From positions 19,597,104 through 19,661,103 of the forward strand of contig CM033402.1 in assembly GCA_019426215.1 (NCBI GenBank): a stretch of 64,000 nt of DNA. The letters are read 5' to 3'. How positions within the stretch are numbered: the first letter of the stretch is position 1; every line of letters begins with the position of its first letter. Positions 46,759 to 58,276 of the stretch are shown one piece after another. The position numbers and the translations under genes are program-made. The notes beneath the pieces were generated by a model that was given only the letters and a program-made list of their open reading frames with translations, made no database searches and was not told the DNA's origin. The stretch is from Buddleja alternifolia. Its lineage: Eukaryota; Streptophyta; Magnoliopsida; Lamiales; Scrophulariaceae.

Positions 46759-48470
46759 TGATAAGAGGCATTTTTACGTGTTTTTAAGCCCATGGGACTT
46801 ATGCTATGGATTCATTTATTGACAAAATCATGCCACATTTGCGTTAAGCAGGGTGTTAAGTGATTACAGGTGATAAATTTGAGCATACGAAGAAACGAGG
46901 CGAAAAACGACGTATAAAACAAGTTCAGGCCAATTTGCTTCTGTCGTCCACGCCCAGGCGCCGGTATTACCACGCCCAGGCGCCGGACAAGATGCAAATA
47001 ACGTCAACATTCTGCTGTCCCCGCCTAGGCGCCGTACTATCCACGCCTGGGCGCCGTATCTGCACCACTTTCCACGTTCAAGCACTATTTCCGTATGTTT
47101 AGAGACCAAATTGGATGAAGTTCCATTCTACAATGTTGTAGAACTATGTGTTAGCTTCAAATGAGGACTTGAATCATCCAAATCGGAGTTTCGTGGAGAA
47201 AGTTATGAATGAAATACGATTGCTGCGCAGGACACATTGCATTTAATTTCAGCATTTTGTCAGCGGCGCCGAAGCGCCGTAATGCCCACGCCTAGGCGCG
47301 ACCACACCCGAGTTTTGATTCCTTTCAGCCAAAAGATCATCATTTGATGGGGGAATGGAACATTTAAAGCCAAGAGGTCATCACATGTATGGAGGGGATG
47401 TCATAAGTGTGTTTCTTAGTAGATCTACTTTATGGAATTTTATACTACTCACTTTAGAGTAGTGGAGGACACACTAGGGGAGACACACACTAGGGAGCCC
47501 AGAATTTCTGGTCTTCTTAAGGCATTTTTCTTCACTTTGGATGAAAGACATCTTGGAGGAGGAGGCAGCTGGCCATTACTCTTCACCCATCATCATTCAT
47601 CACTTTTGGAGGGGAACAAGAGAGAGGAGTTAAGGATTGAAGTTCAAAAGCAAGGATCCATCATCAATCAATTGAGGGAGTTTTAATTACTTGCATTTAC
47701 ATGTTTATTTCCATGAGTATGTATATGTTTGTATTAGATTTTCTTAAGGCCTTGATGAGAGGCTAATATTGTAGAACTAAGGCCATGTGAAAGCCAATTT
47801 ATGAATCAATATATGTGAAGTGAATTTTCGTATTAATTCTCATATTGCTTTGTGTGTTGATTTTGAGCTTTTATTACAATCATGTGCTTGATCACCATAT
47901 GCTTGCTATCTTGCCTAGTCTAGTCATTCGAGAGAAGATAGATTAGGGTTCAATGGAATCAACTCATCATCCGAAACTAATGTGGAATTGCCCCTAGACA
48001 TAGGTAAAGATTTCCGGGTACGGTTAGCCGGATTTATCCGGGGAAACTCTAGAACGTTAATGCGTGGTTATTGATTAGATTCTCGGATAGACATATTTAG
48101 AGAACCATCAATTAATCATAGGATTATTATGTGCCGAGACATCGGGTAATAATTATTTAAGGAATTTCCACCAAAGCAATAGGAGTCTAATAATTCGAAG
48201 AGTAGCTTATCTATATTGACGAGTAGATTCGGTTGTAGCATGTGCCTTAGTCATTTTATCATACGTGAGATTTAATCTAGAGTTCGTTTCTCTTTGGTTC
48301 TTCACTTGCTTACTCGTTTTATTGCAATTTACTTTTGTCCATTTTCATTAATCATAAACTAAAATTCAAGTCTCCGTGGTTCGACAACCCGGACTTATTT
48401 TGTCCACTTTTAATTACTACACTCGACTAGTGCACTTGCTATTAAAATCACGTTAGGTATTAGCGTGTCA
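46759..48470 (+). repeat. 3' LTR of the deleted Athila-like element
   Basis: 1712 bases. It has one more GGCGCC-containing unit (about 23 bases, near 46957-46985) than the 5' copy. The ORF 47432-47686 lies in the LTR and shows no domain. Confidence 0.85.
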
Positions 48471-50596
48471 TAATTACAGATGGCCCCATTCAGATTATGA
48501 AAGTTGTAACTCGAGCCCCTGGAGCGACTGAGGCTACTCCAGATGGTTATGTCGAGAAGGCCAAATTAGAATGGAAGCCAGAAGATCGGAAAAGAGCAAA
48601 TCTAGATAATGTTGGACGAAGCGCTCTCCACTCAGTGTTAGGAGACAATGATGCATTGTTCAACAAGATCAAGCAATGTAAGACTTCAAAAGAGATATGG
48701 GATAAGTTGGCTATAGTATGTGAAGGTTTAGCACAGATGAAGGAGAACAAGCTCTCCATAGCCATGCAAAGATTTGAGCATTTCAAAATACAGCCCAACA
48801 AGACGCTAGAACAATTGGACGCAAGTTCACTTTGCTCATTATAGAGTTAGCGTCAATGGACAAGGAGTTGACTAACAAGGAAATGGTCAACAAGATATTC
48901 AAAAGTCTTCCAAGCAAGTATTTGATCAAGACGGTTTCCATGAGAGAATACAAACATTGGAAACTCTAAATCTGGAACATCAATTTTCAGAGTTGAAGAC
49001 ATTTGAATTTGAACTAGGAGAAGTCAGTGACACAACAACTTCTACATCAGCGATTGAATCAGGAGCTCTGATAGCTACCACTAAGAACAAGGGAGAATCA
49101 GTCAGTGAGGTGAAAGCGACAGAATCGAATGAGGAAAAACAAATGGCTTTGTTGGATAAGAAATTTAAGAAATTTCTAAGATATGAAAAGAGAAACCCTT
49201 CTAGACAGACATCATTTCAAAACCCTCCCCTTGCACCAGCGCTGCAGCATCAAGCGCTAGTGTATTCTGCTTCTCAGCCTCCAGCGCCAATTCAATACCC
49301 AGCGCCTTCATCTCTAGTACAGAATGTTTCAGCGCCAACAGTTTCCAAGCGATTAACCACTGAACAGAAAATGAAAACTAATTTGTGTTACAATTGCAGG
49401 AAACCAGAGTACTACCAGGCAAATTGCCCTTATCCAATTGTATCTAAGCCCACAAGGCAAGATTATGCGTATAGAATCCAATTCAGGAGCAGCCTTCGCT
49501 AATAAGGTTTGCTAGTAGAATCTGAACCATTCTCCAGACCTGAAGAGGATTTGGAATCATCAGATGAAAGCGGTGATGATGAGCCAACAACCGACTTAGA
49601 ATTAATTTGTCTTATGGCAAGAGATGAAGAAACGTCTGATGGCTCGCTATCTAAGGTAAATACTGAATTATCTCATCCTCTTTCTTATGATGAATTACTT
49701 GAAAAAGTAACCAAGTATTATAAAGATTGTCAAGATGCCGCCTAGATATATCAAAATCACTTCGATATCATTTCATCGCTCACAAGTGATAAAATGACGC
49801 TCAAGGCAGAGTTGCAAGTTCAACAACAATGCATTGAGAGGAATCAATCGCTTGAGAGTGAAATTATTCAATTAAAAAGTGATGTTGATACAATAGTCAA
49901 GAGAGAAGCTGAATTGATCGCTAGACTTGCCAAATCAGAGCAGCATGTCTCATCATTATCGAAATCATCAAGAAAGCTAGATAATGTGAATGAGGTAACC
50001 AGATTTTTTAGTGAAAAGATCGGTTTAAGATGTGATAAATTTGGTCAAAAATAAAAAGCGTCTAAGGTTACGGCAACCAACAAAGGCAAAGGTGTATTCT
50101 TTGTTGAGAAGAGTTCAAACAGTCAAACGCTGAATGAACCCCTGGCAAGAGGCTAAATGAGAAGGTCAATACCAACTCAGGAAATAAGGAGAAAATGAAA
50201 GTGAATGATTCACAGAAGAAGGTTCATCCAAACGCTCTAAAGGCTAAGGATAAACCATTTACAAGTGAGTAAAATGCTAAGCGTCAATCGCCAAAAATAA
50301 TTCCTAAGTCAGTGCCAAGGGAATACCAGTGTCAATATCCTCAAAAATCTAGATCATATTATCGATACTATGATGATTATGATTATGATTATGACTATGA
50401 TTACTATTATAATCGAGGGTATAACTATACACCTAAAAAGCACACACAACACAAACCGAAACCTAAGAAGGCCAATCTTCCCTTAATGAAGACAAGGCAA
50501 ATATAGGTTCCCAAAGTTTTAATTCAAACTAAAGGCACTAACATTGAAGGACCCAAAACAACATGGGTACCTAAGAAGAATTAGAACTGTCCTTAA

Positions 50597-51970
50597 ATGC
50601 AGGTACCTAGAGCCAACATCGATACTTCAGTTTGGTACATTGATAGTGGGTCATCAAGGCACATGACTGGCTCAAAAGATCTCTTGATCAACTATCATAC
50701 AACCAACGGTCCTCAAGTTATATTCGGTGATAACTCCACAGGTAAAACCAATGGTATAGGTATCATGCATATGGGGAACATCATGATTAGTGATGTATAT
50801 TATGTTGAGGGTCTTAAGCATAATTTATTGAGCATTAGTCAATTTTGTGATAAAGGCTTTGAAGTCAAATTCTCAAGCGACTGTTGCTATGTTAACGACG
50901 CTAAGACTAATGAACAAACAATGTATATTTAGTAGATTGGGATTCAACAATAGATAACAACCCCACATGCTTTGTTGCTAAGAGTCAAAATGAATTGGGT
51001 TGGTTATGGCATAGAAAAATGAATCACCTCAACTTTAAGGCAATCTCTCAGTTAATATTGCTAAATATAATAGAGGAATTACCTAAAGGTTCAGTTCAGA
51101 AAAATCACTTATGTTACTCGTGAGGTTATTGATGATGATATTGAAAGAATCACTGATGATCATGAAGAGAATGATCATCAAAAGCAAATTGGAACTGTGA
51201 ATGATGTAGCAACTGCGCAAGAGACAAATGATGGTCTAGCGATTGATAATCAAGAATCTCTCAACCCATTCCAACCAGATCATAAATGGCTTAGAGATCA
51301 TCCACCAGAGCTAGTAATTGGAGATATAGGAGCACCTATTAGAACTAGGGCCGCTACAATCAATGAGTCCATGTTCGCAAGTTTTCTATCTTAAATGGAA
51401 CCAAAGAAAGTGGATGAAGCACTCAGTGATTCAAGTTGGGTAGAAGCTATGCAGGAAGAGCTTAACCAATTTAGGAGAAGTAAGGTTTGGACGCTAGTAC
51501 CAAGACCAACTCACCAAGGAGTTATTGGAACTAGATGGGTTTTTAAGAACAAGATGAATGAAGATGGCATTGTTATAAGAAACAAAGCCAGACTAGTCGC
51601 TCAGGGTTACTGCCAAGAAGAGGGTATTGATTTTGATGAAACGTATGCCCTAGTAGCTCGTCTTGAAGCGATTCGGATGTTCCTAGCTTTTGCCGCATTC
51701 AATAAGTTCACAGTGTACCAAATGGACGTGAAGAGTGCTTTCCTGAATGGTAAACTCCAAGAAGAAATTTATGTGGAGCAACCACCAGGATTCATCAGCA
51801 ACCATGGGAAAAGTATGGTCTTCAAATTAGATAAGGCACTTTACGGCCTTAAACAAGCACCAAGAGCATGGAAAGACACTCTCTCTATCTTCCTTATAGG
51901 TAAGGCTTTTCAAAAGGCAGCGTTGATACAACATTATTTAAAATCACCCATAAAGAAGATATTCTCTTAG
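50597..51970 (+). pseudogene. pol: pol of the rearranged element: protease and part of RT, integrase deleted
   Basis: The frame opens with ATG at 50597 (MQVPRANIDTSVWYIDSG), giving the Copia protease motif DSGSSRHMTG, then pre-integrase text (LWHRKMNHLNFKAI) until about 51112. From there it jumps to sequence that in the intact order lies after integrase (ITDDHEENDHQ), so the integrase core is missing. RT follows (ORF 51395-51970) with [20 protein letters not shown] and [11 protein letters not shown] and stops before the YVDD active site. A stop at 51392-51394 replaces a sense codon. At 51980 the sequence switches to a second gag copy. Non-functional. Confidence 0.85.
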
Positions 51971-51980
51971 TCCAAATTTA

Positions 51981-53313
51981 TGTTCAACAAGATCAAGCAA
52001 TGTAAGACTTCAAAAGAGATATGGGATAAGTTGGCTATAGTATGTGAAGGTTTAGCACAGATGAAGGAGAACAAGCTCTCCATAGCCATGCAAAGATTTG
52101 AGCATTTCAGAATACAGCCCAACAAGACGCTAGAACAATTGGACGCAAGTTCACTTTGCTCATTATAGAGTTAGCGTCAATGGACAAGGAGTTGACTAAC
52201 AAGGAAATGGTCAACAAGATATTCAAAAGTCTTCCAAGCAAGTATTTGATCAAGACGGTTTCCATGAGAGAATACAAACATTGGAAACTCTAAATCTGGA
52301 ACATCAATTTTCAGAGTTGAAGACATTTGAATTTGAACTAGGAGAAGTCAGTGACACAACAACTTCTACATCAGCGATTGAATCAGGAGCTCTGATAGCT
52401 ACCACTAAGAACAAGGGAGAATCAGTCAGTGAGGTGAAAGCGACAGAATCGAATGAGGAAAAACAAATGGCTTTGTTGGATAAGAAATTTAAGAAATTTC
52501 TAAGATATGAAAAGAGAAACCCTTCTAGACAGACATCATTTCAAAACCCTCCCCTTGCACCAGCGCTGCAGCATCAAGCGCTAGTGTATTCTGCTTCTCA
52601 GCCTCCAGCGCCAATTCAATACCCAGCGCCTTCATCTCTAGTACAGAATGTTTCGGCGCCAACAGTTTCCAAGCGATTAACCACTGAACAGAAAATGAAA
52701 ACTAATTTGTGTTACAATTGCAGGAAACCAGAGTACTACCAGGCAAATTGCCCTTATCCAATTGTATCTAAGCCCACAAGGCAAGATTATGCGTATAGAA
52801 TCCAATTCAGGAGCAGCCTTCGCTAATAAGGTTTGCTAGTAGAATCTGAACCATTCTCCAGACCTGAAGAGGATTTGGAATCATCAGATGAAAGCGGTGA
52901 TGATGAGCCAACAACCGACTTAGAATTAATTTGTCTTATGGCAAGAGATGACGAAACGTCTGATGGCTCGCTATCTAAGGTAAATACTGAATTATCTCAT
53001 CCTCTTTCTTATGATGAATTACTTGAAAAGGTAACCAAGTATTATAAAGATTGTCAAGATGCCGCCTAGATATATCAAAATCACTTCGATATCATTTCAT
53101 CGCTCACAAGTGATAAAATGACGCTCAAGGCAGAGTTGCAAGTTCAACAACAATGCATTGAGAGGAATCAATCGCTTGAGAGTGAAATTATTCAATTAAA
53201 AAGTGATGTTGATACAATAGTCAAGAGAGAAGCTGAATTGATCGCTAGACTTGCCAAATCAGAGCAGCATGTCTCATCATTATCGAAATCATCATTATCG
53301 AAATCATCAAGAA
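51981..53313 (+). repeat. Second copy of part of gag (duplicate of 48657-49974)
   Basis: About 1.3 kb differing from 48657-49974 at four sites by eye, plus a 15-base tandem repeat (TCATCATTATCGAAA) near its end. It carries the same frameshift and the same Glu-Tyr knuckle change. The left junction joins RT sequence (CAAATTTATGTT) to gag (TGTTCAACAAG). The right junction joins gag to LTR at shared AAGAA. Confidence 0.9.
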
Positions 53314-54746
53314 TGTAAGTTTATGTTTTTCATAGAACAATTGTATAAGCGTTTGAAAGTTTGTAATTTTGTTAGGCTTGTAATTTTGATCTTTGTAGAT
53401 TTTAGACTAAGTATTGGATACTAAGTCGCTAGTAGAATTCTAGGTGAGTCTATTAGAGATAAAGTTGAAGATCAGCGTCTGAAGTCAAGCGAAGATGAAG
53501 ATTTTGTCTTAAGCGATTGCCAATCGCTATGGACTGTATCAGGATGTATGAATCTAGCGCTCAAAGCAATCAAGCGATCAAAGAAGATCAGATTCTCCTG
53601 AAATAAATTCCGAAGTCACTAAGGACTTATATGCAATCATTTAACAGGCATTTATTTCCAACGGGAAATAAATTCAAATGTATTAAATGCTTGATAAGAG
53701 CATTAAATGTGATAAGAATAGATTGTATACCGGGCAAGCTACCTACTGGCTTAGACTGTCAGAATTTCAGAGTTCAAACCTGCCACATCAAATCAGTGCA
53801 GCAGTATTTCAGGAATGTCAGAGAAAAGGTATGACTCACTCGCACGTGAGAAGCATGCACCTACACGTGTCCAATAGACAAAACCCAAGAAATTGCCTAC
53901 AAATACCTTATCTCAGCAAACCCTAAAAACAACGCGTACATACACAAGATGGTCAAAACTTTGCTGAAATATTTTCTCAAGGAAAGCTTAGAAACTCCAT
54001 AGCCAAAATTCTTCCAAGCTTTCTACATACATTTCAGACAGTTACAGATATCTCAAATATCTTCAAGGAAGAACCATACACTATTATTGAGATATCCTAA
54101 GTTGTTTGAATTTCCTAAAATCAAACAAACCCGTGATCAAAACCCTCAACGTCATCTATCTGTGTGAAGAAGTTGTTGACTCTACAAGCAGTATTTCTGA
54201 GTGAGAGAAGCTTGTTGGTGAAGATCTTTATTGGTGTTGAAGCTTGTGTGATCAAGAAGCCCAAGATCATCATCCCCAACTCTATTTTGTAGAAGCCTCT
54301 TTGTGATCCTTCGATAATCAATTTAGTGGAATTCCTCCAAGTGTTCAAGGAGAAGAAGGACGTAGCTGGGATTACAGCACCCATTGAACCTTATAAATTC
54401 TTGTGTTATTTACAGTTTATTGTCTTACTTTATATTCTATCATTTATTTTGAAAAAGACAAGTAAAACGGTTAAGCGACTATTTGACTAAAACGAAAGCT
54501 AAAGCTTTAAAATCATTTCCGCTGTGCTTATCTTGATTAAGCGATCTAAGATGAACCCTATTTTGGTAAATTGCTAAAGTCACTAAGTCTAAGTTATCTT
54601 TACTGTAGCGCTTGACCTAGCGCTCAGCTCCCCAAGCGTTCAAATCTTTAAAAGTGAAACGAAATTTTTTGAAGTCGAAAAAGACTTCAGGGTCTATTCA
54701 ACCCCCCCCCCCTCTAGATCCTTTCGGATGCCACTTGGGACCATCA
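53314..54746 (+). repeat. 3' LTR of the rearranged Copia element, start missing
   Basis: Matches 43098-44528 and lacks the first about 66 bases and the polypurine tract. Ends CTTGGGACCATCA like its partner. Has an 11-C run at 54702-54712. Confidence 0.9.
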
Positions 54747-55563
54747 GGTTTCGGTGTTGGCTAGGTGACAACCTTATGCTTTGGAATCCTCCCATTGCCA
54801 ATTGAATCGAGCCTAGAGATTCGCGCTATGTGAAGAAAATGATTATTTCCTTAAGCTAAGGGTATTTTGGTAAAATCACATTAATTTGATGTGAATTGAC
54901 TGACAAAATAGATGGCAGGATTTAATTAAAGATATTTAATTGGATTAAATAAATAATTAAATCATATTAATTCATAAGTTAAATTAAATGGAAATTAATT
55001 TATAGGTTGAATTAAATTAATTGGATTAATATTAATTAGATTAATGTAATTAATTAATTACCAATTGGGATTGGACTTGGATTTAATTAATTACAAATGG
55101 GCTAAGTCAAAACAAAGCCCGAAGCCCATCTAAGAGGCCAATTCAGCTGCCCCTTATAGCAAGCGGGAGAGAAGGTTGCTCCATATGAGAGTTGGTCATG
55201 TATATTGCTTTCTTGCCTAAACCTAAGGGGAATCTTTTACTTGGTATAAGTAATTAGTCAGTGTCTGAACATTAGGAAAGAAAAATCTCCCCCTCTCCAT
55301 CCATCTAGCCGCCTACAATTGTTGCAGAGGAGGAGATCGAGCTTTTCTCAGAGAATTTCTCTTCCGCGTGATTATTTAGAGGCAGGAGTCCGGGGCTGCT
55401 GCTGATAATTCGAGATTCAATAGACAAAAAAGGTAATTCAATTACTCTTGTCAATTCTCGTCAATTGATCTATATGCTTAATATCATGAATATCCCCGGA
55501 TTGGATTCTCGGGTGTGATTCGGATTAAAATTTTTATCCGCTAGACCGAATCACAACAGATTC

Positions 55564-56282
55564 TTCGAACTAAGACCATGTTTAGGCTAAATTATGAGTT
55601 TTGAGTTATAAATTGTGTTTTTCATATTAACTCCATTGTTGCTTTGTGTTATAATCTTGTTCTTCATGTTCATATGATTAGCTACCATATGTAAGATTTT
55701 ATACTTAAATTATGAGTTTGGGAGAAATTAATTTAAGGTGCAAAAAGGATTAATAACATCTTCTAAGTTCGTTGTACAATGCCGGATGCTGTTAGCTGGG
55801 TTTATTTGGAGGGATAAATCTGAATAAATATGGGGAAAATTCTAGTGTTTAATGCATGCAGTAGAGATTGCTACACCCAATCGAGTATAGGTTATCATGA
55901 GCGATGGACCCGCGTGATAATAATCTTAAGGAATTTTCCACCCTAGCAACATTAGTCTAATAATATGAAAACGTGGTTTTAACAAGAATTGATTAATTTA
56001 TGCCAACACATGTGTCTTAGTTGCTCTCTTCCATTGCTATCTTGATTTCGACATCTTGTTTCTTGTATTTTACTTCCATAATATTTTAGTTCATTCTTGT
56101 TTTAGTTTATTTTATTACTTTTAAAATCTTTAATTTCAGTTTAAGTTCTTGCTTGCGTTAATTTATCATAAAACTAAAATACAAGTCTCTGTGGGTTCGA
56201 CATCCCAGACTTAATTGTCCACTTTATTACTATACACGACCAGTCCTCTTGCTGTAAAAACACATAGAGTTCTACCGTGTCA
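55564..56282 (+). repeat. Athila-like 3' LTR, second part
   Basis: Continues the LTR after the GATTC duplication and ends TTCTACCGTGTCA, matching the end of the 5' LTR at 27409. Confidence 0.85.
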
Positions 56283-56287
56283 TATGT

Positions 56288-57390
56288 ATTAAATTCTAGC
56301 TATCAGAATCACAACTAGGGCAGCCGCTAAACACCTCGATTGTACGTTTAAGCAGATTGGAAGAAGTTGGCAGCGCGTCCTTGCATGCTTTCCATGCAAG
56401 CACTTTAATTTTGGGCGGAACACGTGCTCGCCAAATAAATTGCAAAGATATAGCGGCCTGTTTTCTACAACTAGACGATGCAACATATCCATTTCCTTCA
56501 CCATATGATACGCACTCCGAACATCAAATGTACCCGACATCAAAAAATTCCAAATAAGCCTATCATTATTGCTTCGAAATCCGAGAGGTATAGATTTAAT
56601 AAGGGCAGCATCCTCCCGGCAAAATACCCAATCAATCAGTTCATGATTCCACCATCCCGTACCCTGATCAATAAGGGAGTTAACTCTTGCATTCAAAGGT
56701 AAAAATCTATTCGGTGCGAAAAGCCGTCGTGCGAGGAAGCCACGGCTCAGACCAACTATTAATCTTCTCACCATTTCCCATTCTCCTTCTACTCCTTTGT
56801 TTAACAATATGTCGAGCATCAAGAATGATCCTCTATGTATACAATGGTGTCAGGCCCAAATTCGTCGAGAAAAAATTCGTCTTTAGGAAATAACGAGCTT
56901 TAAGCAGTCGACTCAGTAGATTATTAGGATTTTGAATCAATCTCCAACCTTGTTTAGCTAACATAGCTAAGTTAAATGTTCTCAATTCTCAAAATCCAAC
57001 TCCACCCTTACCCTTCTTGTCACACAACTTCTGCCACGAGAGCCAATGAATTTTTCTACCATCTCTATTGTTCCACCAAAAATTTGCCATTGTTGGTTTG
57101 ATTTTTTATATCAGGTAATCAAGTAGGCAGAAGCCTCCCATTGTGTAAGTTGGGATGGATTGAATCACTGCTTTTATTAAAATTTCTTTCCCCGCCTATG
57201 AAAGAAATTTCAAACTCTACCCTTTGATTTTCTCATGCACACGGTTCCTTAAAGAGGCAAATATTATTTCCTTTTTTGATCTACCAAGCACAGCGGGAAG
57301 ACCCCAATATTTTTCATGCTTAGCCGATAGCTTAACCCCTAGTATAGTCACCAGAGCATTAGAGATACTCATGTTGGACATGAAAGTATA
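56288..57390 (-). pseudogene. LINE ORF2 piece: region after RT and zinc-finger region
   Basis: Minus strand from about 57377 reads HEKYWGLPAVLGRSKKEIIF, the conserved text that follows the RT core in plant L1-type LINEs. It continues with LSQAGKEILIKAVIQSIPTY and FNLAMLAKQGWRL in other frames, then the ORF 56822-56289 with WWNHELIDWVF and GTFDVRSAYHMVKE before the zinc-binding region. At least three stops or shifts break it. It is cut at 56288 by the Athila-like element; the rest of the gene is at 11674-12006 and 5836-6263. The RT active site is not present upstream, where an LTR fragment begins. Confidence 0.85.
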
Positions 57391-58273
57391 CTCAGTGACC
57401 TCGATTCATTATGAGCTGAGCATATGGTCAAGTTTTGTGAGTTTGACTAAACCATGACTCTCACTTGACTGGGATATATGAATAAAGGGTTTATACTCAT
57501 ACGGTATTCACAGCGTGAAAGGTTTGGAATGATCCTATTCATTCATTCTCAACTGGGATACGATGTGAGCCACAGGACTGGCTAGGTGTTACCAACATCC
57601 TTTTGGTTTCCTCCCAATTGCCTTTTGAGATGAACTAAAGAGCCGCGCTTGAAGGAATTGCAAAGGAAAAATTATGGAATAAGACTTGAGAGATTTTTCG
57701 GTATTAGATATCGCAATTAATTAATTAATTAATTAATTAAATTAATGTGTTAATTAATTTCTTTATGGAAATAATTATAGAGTTGACGTGGATTAATTAG
57801 TTATTTAATTGTTTTATTTATTGTATAAATATTATTAATTAAATAAATAATTAAAATATAACCACAACTTGAACCAAGCCCGGAGGGCATTAAAAACACC
57901 CAAGTGGGCGTCCACAAGGTTTTGTCTTAGTTAGGTTATTTATATTCTTGTGTAGTATAAATATACTGCTTGGTTAAAATTAACCAACCTCTTTCATAAT
58001 CTTTCTCTCCAAGTTAAAGTCTTCCACTCCCCCTCTTTCTCTGGCCGTCTTTAAGGGTAAAGAAAAGGAGAATTTTTTTGCTTCAATTCCGGCATGGTGA
58101 TTTAGAGACAGTAGCCGTTTTGCTGTTCAAAAGAGGATCACAAAGCTGGATCAGAAATTCAATTACATGAAGAAAGGTACACTTTTCTCAAACCTGATTT
58201 GAATACACGAAATTGGAGATGAACTACCGTGGGATTTAAATTTTCGCTGCGTTTTATATGTAAAAACCCAACA
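57391..58273 (+). repeat. LTR fragment, 3' portion
   Basis: Matches the right half of the solo LTR 42124-55558 (GAGTTTGACTAAACCATG, GGCTAGGTG, the AATTAATT-rich part, GATTTAGAGACAGTAG) and ends AAAAACCCAACA. The left part is missing and no target duplication can be read. Confidence 0.7.
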
Positions 58274-58276
58274 AAT

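Larger units (their letters stand above)
44745..48470 (+). mobile_element. Internally deleted Athila-like Gypsy element
   Basis: Exact target duplication TAATT (44740-44744, 48471-48475) in the Copia gag. Starts TGATAAGAGGC and ends TAGCGTGTCA. The 5' LTR is cut after about 570 bases (at about 45314) and joined to the non-coding 3' interior, which leads to a G-rich tract and a full 3' LTR at 46759. The primer site, gag and pol are gone. The shared LTR part differs at about 15 sites in 560 bases by eye. Confidence 0.85.
44637..50584 (+). pseudogene. gag: gag of the rearranged element, split and broken
   Basis: Starts with an ATG at 44637 whose frame stops after ten codons, then reads the family's N-terminal text (YLCSCDNEMCDVI). 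It is cut at 44744 by the 3.7 kb Athila-like derivative and resumes at 48476 (ITDGPI-type text, ORF 48497-48844). A frameshift near 48825 separates this from 48957-49502, which carries the Q/A/P-rich linker and zinc knuckle. In the knuckle the Gly-His pair is Glu-Tyr (CYNCRKPEYYQANC), so a zinc ligand is missing. Further stops and shifts follow at 49503, 49743 and 50052. A Tyr/Asp repeat (YDYDYDYDYYYNRG) lies near 50385, and a TAG at 50582-50584 matches the family's gag end. Confidence 0.85.
43028..54746 (+). mobile_element. Rearranged Sirevirus-type Copia element with duplicated gag
   Basis: 5' LTR, tRNA-Met-type primer site, gag (split by another element), partial pol, a second copy of part of gag, then a 3' LTR missing its first about 66 bases. 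Flanks GGTTC (43023-43027) and GGTTT (54747-54751) are a target duplication with one mismatch. Integrase, the RT active site, RNase H, any post-pol ORF and the polypurine tract are gone. Same family as 12538-26380 but on the other strand and older: the LTRs differ by about 6% over the first 720 bases by eye. Confidence 0.85.
42124..55558 (+). mobile_element. Solo LTR (about 1.7 kb), interrupted by a Copia element
   Basis: Starts TGTTAGGTGTATGCCCTC and ends GACCGAATCACAACA, with exact target duplication GATTC (42119-42123, 55559-55563) inside the Athila-like 3' LTR. The other Athila-like LTR shows the empty site near 26677. After removal of 43028-54746 only LTR sequence remains. Confidence 0.85.
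12012..56282 (+). mobile_element. Non-autonomous Athila-like Gypsy element, heavily interrupted
   Basis: LTRs of about 1.55 kb (TGATAGGTTAT...CTACCGTGTCA) are each split by later insertions: 12012-12537 plus 26386-27409, and 41301-42123 plus 55564-56282. A primer-binding site like that of tRNA-Asp-primed Gypsy elements follows the 5' LTR. A G-rich tract precedes the 3' LTR. Flanks TGTGT (12007-12011) and TATGT (56283-56287) are an imperfect target duplication inside the LINE. Without later insertions the interior is only about 2.8 kb and shows no protease, RT or integrase. The LTRs differ by very roughly 8-10% where compared by eye, so it is an old insertion. Confidence 0.8.
5826..57390 (-). 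mobile_element. L1-type LINE, 5'-truncated and split by two large insertions
   Basis: Three pieces in consistent order on the minus strand: post-RT region (57390-56288), start of the RNase H domain (12006-11674) and end of the RNase H domain (6263-5836), followed by a poly-A tail seen as ten T at 5826-5835. Together they make about 1.9 kb. The splits are explained by insertions with target duplications at 6269-11668 and 12012-56282. The RT active site is absent, so the copy was truncated upstream. The short LINE piece at 63362-63600 may be another part of it. Confidence 0.8.

Noticed and set aside
47432..47686. 84-codon ORF as a gene
   Set aside because: It lies inside the Athila-like 3' LTR, with no recognisable domain and no partner in other copies here.
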